Positions 59,765 through 64,000 of a stretch of 64,000 nucleotides of DNA are shown in pieces. Positions within the stretch are counted from its first letter, which is position 1; each line of letters starts with the position of its first letter. The notes under the pieces are model-generated. The model saw only the letters and a program-made list of their open reading frames with translations. It was not told where the DNA came from and searched no databases. Source of the DNA: Dyella sp. C11 (lineage in GTDB: Bacteria > Pseudomonadota > Gammaproteobacteria > Xanthomonadales > Rhodanobacteraceae); assembly GCF_003121485.1 (NCBI RefSeq), contig NZ_QAVX01000016.1, forward strand, positions 1 through 64,000, written 5' to 3'. Made by a program: the position numbers and the translations under genes.

Positions 59765-62700
59765 TCACACCTCTAACCTGTCGTCGGGTCGCGCGACCAG
59801 CGCATAAAGCACCGGCATGAGGAACACGCTGATCAGCAATCGCGTAAACAGGCCGCTGACGATGACCAGGGCGAACGGTCGCTGCGTATCCGTGCCGACG
59901 CCGGTGGCGAGCGCGGCGGGCAGCAGGCCAAGTGCGGCGACGAGGGCGGTCATCATGATGGGACGCAAGCGAAGGATGGCGCCTTCGCGAATGGCGTCCG
60001 TCAGGTTGGTGCCGCCGCGGCGCAGTTCGTTGACGTAGGAGATGTAGACCACGGCCGTTTGCACCGACACGCCGAACAGCGCGAGAAAGCCGATGCCCGA
60101 GGACACCGAGAACGGCGTGCCCGTGATCCACAGCGCCACGATGCCGCCCACCGGCGCGGACAGCAGCACGCCGAGCACGGTGATGAAGGGGAACTTGAAG
60201 TTGCTGTAGAGCGTGAACAGCAACAGGAAGATCAAGGCGAGCGTCAACGGAAGAATCACGTTCAACTGCGCACGCGAGGCGGTGTATTCGGTGTACTCGC
60301 CGCCCCAGTCCAGGCGATAGCCCTGCGGCAGTTTCACCTTGCCGTTGACCTGCTGGATGGCGTCTTCCACGGCGCCGGCCAGGTCGCGTCCTTCCACGGA
60401 GAACTGCACGCCGATGTAGCGCGAGTTGTTTTCGCGGTAGATGAACGACGCGCCGTTGGTGACCTCGATGGCGGCAAATTCCTTCAGCGGAATCTGCTGG
60501 CCGTCCGGCGTGGTGACGAGGATGTTCTTGATCTCCTCGGGGTTGTTTCGGTACTGCTCTTCAAGGCGAACGATAAGGTCGAACTGCTTCTCGCCCTGCA
60601 CGACCTGCGTGGCGGCATCACCGCCGATGGCCGTCTGGATGATGCCGTTGATGTCCGACACGTTCAGTCCGTAGCGGGCGATCTTGGCGCGGTCGATGGT
60701 GATGCTCAGGCTGGGCTGGCCCAACTCCTGCACCAGGGTCACGTCGCGTATGCCGCGCACGTTCTCCAGCACCTTCTTGATGCTCTTGCCTTTCTGCTCG
60801 AGCGTGTTCAGGTCGGCACCGAACACCTTCACGGCCAGGGCGCTCTTCAGGCCGGTTTCGGCTTCGTCCACGGCATCCTCGGCGGGTTGCGTGTAGTTGA
60901 AGATGATGCCGGGGAAGGCCTGCAGTTTCTGGTTGATGGCGTCGATCAGGGCGGCCTTGTTGCGATACGTGCCGTTCCACTGCGAATACGGCTTCAGGCC
61001 TACATAGAACTCGACGTTGAAGAAGCCGGTGGAATCGGTGCCGTCGTCGGGGCGGCCAAGTTCCGATGCCACCGTGGTGACTTCGGGGAAGGAGCGCAGC
61101 ACTTCGCGTACGCGCGGCGTGATCTTCGACGCTTCTTCGAACGAGATGGTGTAAGGCATGGTGGCGCGCACCCACAGCGCGCCTTCGTCCAGCTGCGGCA
61201 TGAACTCGGCACCGATGCGCGGTATCAGCAGCAGCGACAGGAGCAGCAGGAGGGTCGATGCCGCGGCCGTCACCCACGGCCACGCAAGGCAGGCATCCAG
61301 GCCTTTCACGTAGACCGACTTGATCGCCTCGAAGATGCGGTTGCGTCGCTCCTTCACGCCCTTGCGCATGAACACGGCGCACAACACCGGCAACAAGGTC
61401 AGCGTGATCACCAGCGAGCCGACCAGTGCAAAGATCATGGTGTCGGCCATGGGCTTGAACAGCGTGCCCGACGGGCCGGACAGCACGTAGATCGGCAGGA
61501 AGCTGACCACGATCACGGCCACCGCATAGAACAGCGGGCGATCCACCTCGGCGGCAGCATCGCGGATGATGTCCTTTACGTTGAGCGGCTTGCCCTCGCG
61601 TTCGGCGATCTGGCGGAAGATGTTTTCCACCATCACCACGGCCGCGTCGACAAGAATGCCGAAGTCCACCGCGCCGATGGATAGCAGGTTGGCCGACGCG
61701 CCTTGCAGGTCCAGGCAGATGAAGGCGAACAGCAAGGCCAGCGGAATGGTGGTGGCGACGATCAGGCCGGCACGGAAGTCGTAGAGGAAGAAGATCAGCA
61801 CCACCACGACCAGCAGCATGCCGCGCAGCAGGTTGTCTTCGACGATCCTGGTGGTGAGCGAGATCAGGTCGGTGCGGTCGTAGAACGGAACGACCTTCAC
61901 GTCCTTGGGCAGGATCTCGTCATTGAGTTGCCTGGTCTTGGCTTCGACGCGCTTGAGTACGTCCTGGGTTTTTTCGCCGGTACGCAACAGGATCACGCCT
62001 TCCACGGCGTCATCCTGCTTTTCGTAACCGAATTCACCCAGGCGCGGCGCGATGCCGATGGTGACGCGGCCTACGTCCTTCACCAGTATCGGCGTGCCGT
62101 TGTGCACGGCTACCACCACGTTGCCGATATCTTCCAGCGTTTCCACGCGGCCCTCGCCGCGTACGTAGTAGAACTGGCCGCCCTGCGAATAGAAGCCGCC
62201 GCCGGCGTTCGCGTTGTTGGCGCCGAGCGCGGCTTCCACCTGCACGGCGGAAAGTCCGACGGAGGCGAGTTTGGTCTGGTCGAGCAGCACCTGGTATTGC
62301 ATGGTGCCGCCGCCGAAGCCCGAATCGTCGGCCACGCCGGGCACCGATTTGTATTGCGGTTCCACCGTCCAGTCCTCAAGCGTCTTGAGGTCCATCGGCG
62401 AGCGGTCGGTGCTTTGCAGCACGTAGCGATAGATCAATCCCGAAGGCGCGGACAGCGGCGACACCGAGGGCGCGACGCCGCTCGGCAGGCTCAGGTCGCC
62501 CAGGCGGTTGAACACCTCCTGCCGCGCGAAGTTGTTGTCCGTGCCGGTTTCGTAGGTGAGGATGACGTCGGACAGGCCGTACAGCGAAATGGAACGCCGC
62601 GTGGTGGTCTTGGGCACGTCGTTCATGCCCAGCTCGACCGGTACGGTAATCAGCCGTTCCACTTCTTCGGCGGTATGCCCGGGCCACTGCGTGATGATTT

Positions 62701-62890
62701 CCACGATGGGTGGCGAGAGGTCCGGATACGCATCCACCGGCAGGCGTTGCAGCGAACGCGTGCCCGCGCCCGTCAACAGCAGTGTCATCAGCAGGACGAG
62801 AAGCGGCTGGCCCAGCGAGGCGCCGACGATGCGATTCATGATGGACGCCGTACGCGACGGCGGCACGGAAGAGGGCAGCTGATCGCTCAT
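59765..62890 (-). CDS. Heavy-metal efflux RND pump (CzcA/CusA family)
   Basis: Inner-membrane proton-driven RND transporter of 1041 residues, the usual HME length, twelve helices, large periplasmic loops after helices 1 and 7. Proton-relay region ANLLSIGAVDFGILVDAAVV has the DFG-x-x-x-D pattern typical of the divalent-cation (Zn, Co, Cd, Ni) branches rather than the Cu/Ag pattern. N-terminus and the C-terminal region (RLRPIMMTALVAALGLLPAA) are intact. Its start overlaps the stop of the fusion-protein gene. Metal specificity is inferred from one motif. Confidence 0.93.
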   Translation of the reverse strand: MSDQLPSSVPPSRTASIMNRIVGASLGQPLLVLLMTLLLTGAGTRSLQRLPVDAYPDLSPPIVEIITQWPGHTAEEVERLITVPVELGMNDVPKTTTRRSISLYGLSDVILTYETGTDNNFARQEVFNRLGDLSLPSGVAPSVSPLSAPSGLIYRYVLQSTDRSPMDLKTLEDWTVEPQYKSVPGVADDSGFGGGTMQYQVLLDQTKLASVGLSAVQVEAALGANNANAGGGFYSQGGQFYYVRGEGRVETLEDIGNVVVAVHNGTPILVKDVGRVTIGIAPRLGEFGYEKQDDAVEGVILLRTGEKTQDVLKRVEAKTRQLNDEILPKDVKVVPFYDRTDLISLTTRIVEDNLLRGMLLVVVVLIFFLYDFRAGLIVATTIPLALLFAFICLDLQGASANLLSIGAVDFGILVDAAVVMVENIFRQIAEREGKPLNVKDIIRDAAAEVDRPLFYAVAVIVVSFLPIYVLSGPSGTLFKPMADTMIFALVGSLVITLTLLPVLCAVFMRKGVKERRNRIFEAIKSVYVKGLDACLAWPWVTAAASTLLLLLSLLLIPRIGAEFMPQLDEGALWVRATMPYTISFEEASKITPRVREVLRSFPEVTTVASELGRPDDGTDSTGFFNVEFYVGLKPYSQWNGTYRNKAALIDAINQKLQAFPGIIFNYTQPAEDAVDEAETGLKSALAVKVFGADLNTLEQKGKSIKKVLENVRGIRDVTLVQELGQPSLSITIDRAKIARYGLNVSDINGIIQTAIGGDAATQVVQGEKQFDLIVRLEEQYRNNPEEIKNILVTTPDGQQIPLKEFAAIEVTNGASFIYRENNSRYIGVQFSVEGRDLAGAVEDAIQQVNGKVKLPQGYRLDWGGEYTEYTASRAQLNVILPLTLALIFLLLFTLYSNFKFPFITVLGVLLSAPVGGIVALWITGTPFSVSSGIGFLALFGVSVQTAVVYISYVNELRRGGTNLTDAIREGAILRLRPIMMTALVAALGLLPAALATGVGTDTQRPFALVIVSGLFTRLLISVFLMPVLYALVARPDDRLEV

Positions 62891-64000
62891 TGGTTTTGCA
62901 TGAACTGGACGAAGATGCCGCCATCCACCACGACCTGCTCACCGGCCTGCAGGCCGGCGGGAATGTCGAACTGGTCCCCGGTGCGATAGCCCACCGTCAC
63001 CGAGCGTCGCGCAAAACTGCCGTCGTGCTGGGCGACATAGACGAAGGGCAGGTTCTCGTCGTCGCGCAGCAGCGCCGATACGGGAACCAGCAAGCCGTTC
63101 GCTTCCTGGCGAGAATGGATCTGCACGCTTACGTAGGCCTGCTTTTTCAGCAAGCCCTGCGCGTTGTCCACCACGATGCGCGTGGGCATCAGGCGCGTGT
63201 CGGGATCGATCAGCGACGACGTCTTGGCCACGGTGCCGGCCAGGCGCTGCGCATTCACGCCGGTGGCGATATCGGCGGTGTCTCCCGGTTTTACCGATGC
63301 CGCGTCCGAGTCGGCCACCTGCGCCATCACCCATACGTGCGACATGTCCGCCACGGTGAAACACGGCGTGGTGCCGGCCTGCAGAAGCTGGCCGGGCGTG
63401 ATCTGGCGATCCACCACCGTGCCGGCCATGGGCGAGCGAATCACGCCATGGATGGGCGCAATCGGCTGGCCTTGTTCGATGGCCTTGATCACCTTGGGGT
63501 CCACATTGAGCGAGACCAGCGCTTTCAATGCGGCGTCGACATCGGCGTCCGCGTTGGCAGCGTCGGCCTGCGCCTGGTCTTCTTCGCGCTTGGCGACGCC
63601 CTGGTGTTCCACCAGATCCTTTTCGAGATCGGCGAGCCTTCGCGCGGTGTGCGCCGTGGTCAACGCCTTGCGATACGTGGTGACGGCGGCGGCGTAGTCG
63701 GGTGAATCCACCAGGGCGAGTGCGTCGCCTTGCTTCACGTGATCGCCGATGTCCACCAGCAAACGCGAGACCGGGCCGGAAATCGGCGCGAGTACGGCGG
63801 TGGCCTGGTCGTTGTTGAAATCCACCGAGCCGGTGGCGTCCACCGTGCGGTGGTAGGCGGCGCGTTGCACGGTGAACAGATGGATGTTCTTCCGCTGATC
63901 GGCTGTCAGCGTCACGTTGGTTGGCGTGACGGAAGCCGTCGACGCATCGTCATCACTCTTGCTGGAACAACCGGCCGCACCGCACGTTGTCGCAAGCAGA
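62887..64000 (-). CDS. RND membrane-fusion lipoprotein (CusB/CzcB family), 5' end outside window
   Basis: Periplasmic adaptor of the heavy-metal RND system, connecting the pump to an outer-membrane TolC-like channel. The coding frame is open to the window's right edge; what is visible includes a lipobox (AAG-C near 63968), then the barrel-sandwich (GSVDFNNDQATAVLAPISGP), a helical hairpin (ALTTAHTARRLADLEKDLVE) and beta-barrel (IHSRQEANGLLVPVSALLRD). The upstream start codon is not visible. Overlap with the pump gene is ATGA. Confidence 0.93.
   Translation of the reverse strand, partial: LLATTCGAAGCSSKSDDDASTASVTPTNVTLTADQRKNIHLFTVQRAAYHRTVDATGSVDFNNDQATAVLAPISGPVSRLLVDIGDHVKQGDALALVDSPDYAAAVTTYRKALTTAHTARRLADLEKDLVEHQGVAKREEDQAQADAANADADVDAALKALVSLNVDPKVIKAIEQGQPIAPIHGVIRSPMAGTVVDRQITPGQLLQAGTTPCFTVADMSHVWVMAQVADSDAASVKPGDTADIATGVNAQRLAGTVAKTSSLIDPDTRLMPTRIVVDNAQGLLKKQAYVSVQIHSRQEANGLLVPVSALLRDDENLPFVYVAQHDGSFARRSVTVGYRTGDQFDIPAGLQAGEQVVVDGGIFVQFMQNQ

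Noticed and set aside
60059-62989. Two long plus-strand frames (541 and 428 residues) antisense to the RND pump
   Set aside because: The pump on the minus strand has full-length family features. The plus-strand frames are His/Arg-rich shadows typical of high-GC antisense.

Overview
The window is GC-rich, densely coded DNA from a Gram-negative bacterium. Outer-membrane and periplasmic proteins (TonB receptor, autotransporter, RND efflux, lipoproteins), a type VI secretion PAAR protein and the style of the proteins suggest a gammaproteobacterium of the Xanthomonadales/Rhodanobacteraceae type (Dyella- or Luteibacter-like). That placement is inference; there is no rRNA or other phylogenetic marker here. 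I see no tRNA, rRNA, CRISPR array, complete insertion sequence or prophage.

Region by region. 0.1-7.6 kb: a minus-strand copper-type cluster (DUF2946 protein, PCu(A)C copper chaperone, a 44-residue membrane protein, SGNH hydrolase, YVTN beta-propeller, sterol-desaturase-type enzyme, second DUF2946 protein, OprC-like TonB receptor). 7.6-8.5 kb has no convincing gene but holds a perfect 18-bp inverted repeat. 8.5-11.6 kb: MFS transporter, a truncated epoxide hydrolase and a SulP transporter, the last two joined out of frame by a deletion. 11.9-16.8 kb: orphan sensor kinase, divergent LysR/SDR pair, exported VOC+NTF2 protein, MarC. 17-24.4 kb: mostly small exported or membrane proteins, including a membrane-anchored LuxR-type regulator beside DUF4199 and a run of three lipoproteins, then peptidase E. 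25.2-25.8 kb: a 331-bp tandem repeat made of REP-like palindromes. 26-29.4 kb: ChaN/TraB-like exported protein, OmpR-type regulator, DUF2383 stress protein, a small protein behind a strong leader hairpin, orphan HigA-like antitoxin.

29.5-31.3 kb is a fluoride-response operon: a fluoride riboswitch with an overlapping intrinsic terminator, a CLC(F)-type antiporter and a DUF190 protein. 32.8-38.7 kb is one 1953-residue autotransporter with an array of 64-residue repeats. 38.7-45.1 kb is a redox/electrophile-detoxification block (NAD(P)-binding reductase-like protein, DoxX, SDR, aldo/keto reductase, carboxymuconolactone decarboxylase family, two LysR regulators). 45.3-47.0 kb is a type VI secretion cassette: PAAR protein, amidase effector, probable immunity protein. 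47.3-59.6 kb holds exported hypotheticals, a gene-poor stretch (48.8-50.1 kb) and degenerate intergenic repeats. 59.8-64.0 kb encodes a heavy-metal RND pump and its membrane-fusion lipoprotein, which runs off the window end.

Most notable for follow-up: two leader hairpins 21 kb apart with different stem sequences, the same 14-bp/6-nt geometry and a shared downstream motif (28562-28623 and 49450-49513), a candidate undescribed cis-regulatory RNA; the T6SS cassette; the fluoride operon; the SulP/epoxide hydrolase deletion junction; and the REP-type tandem repeat.
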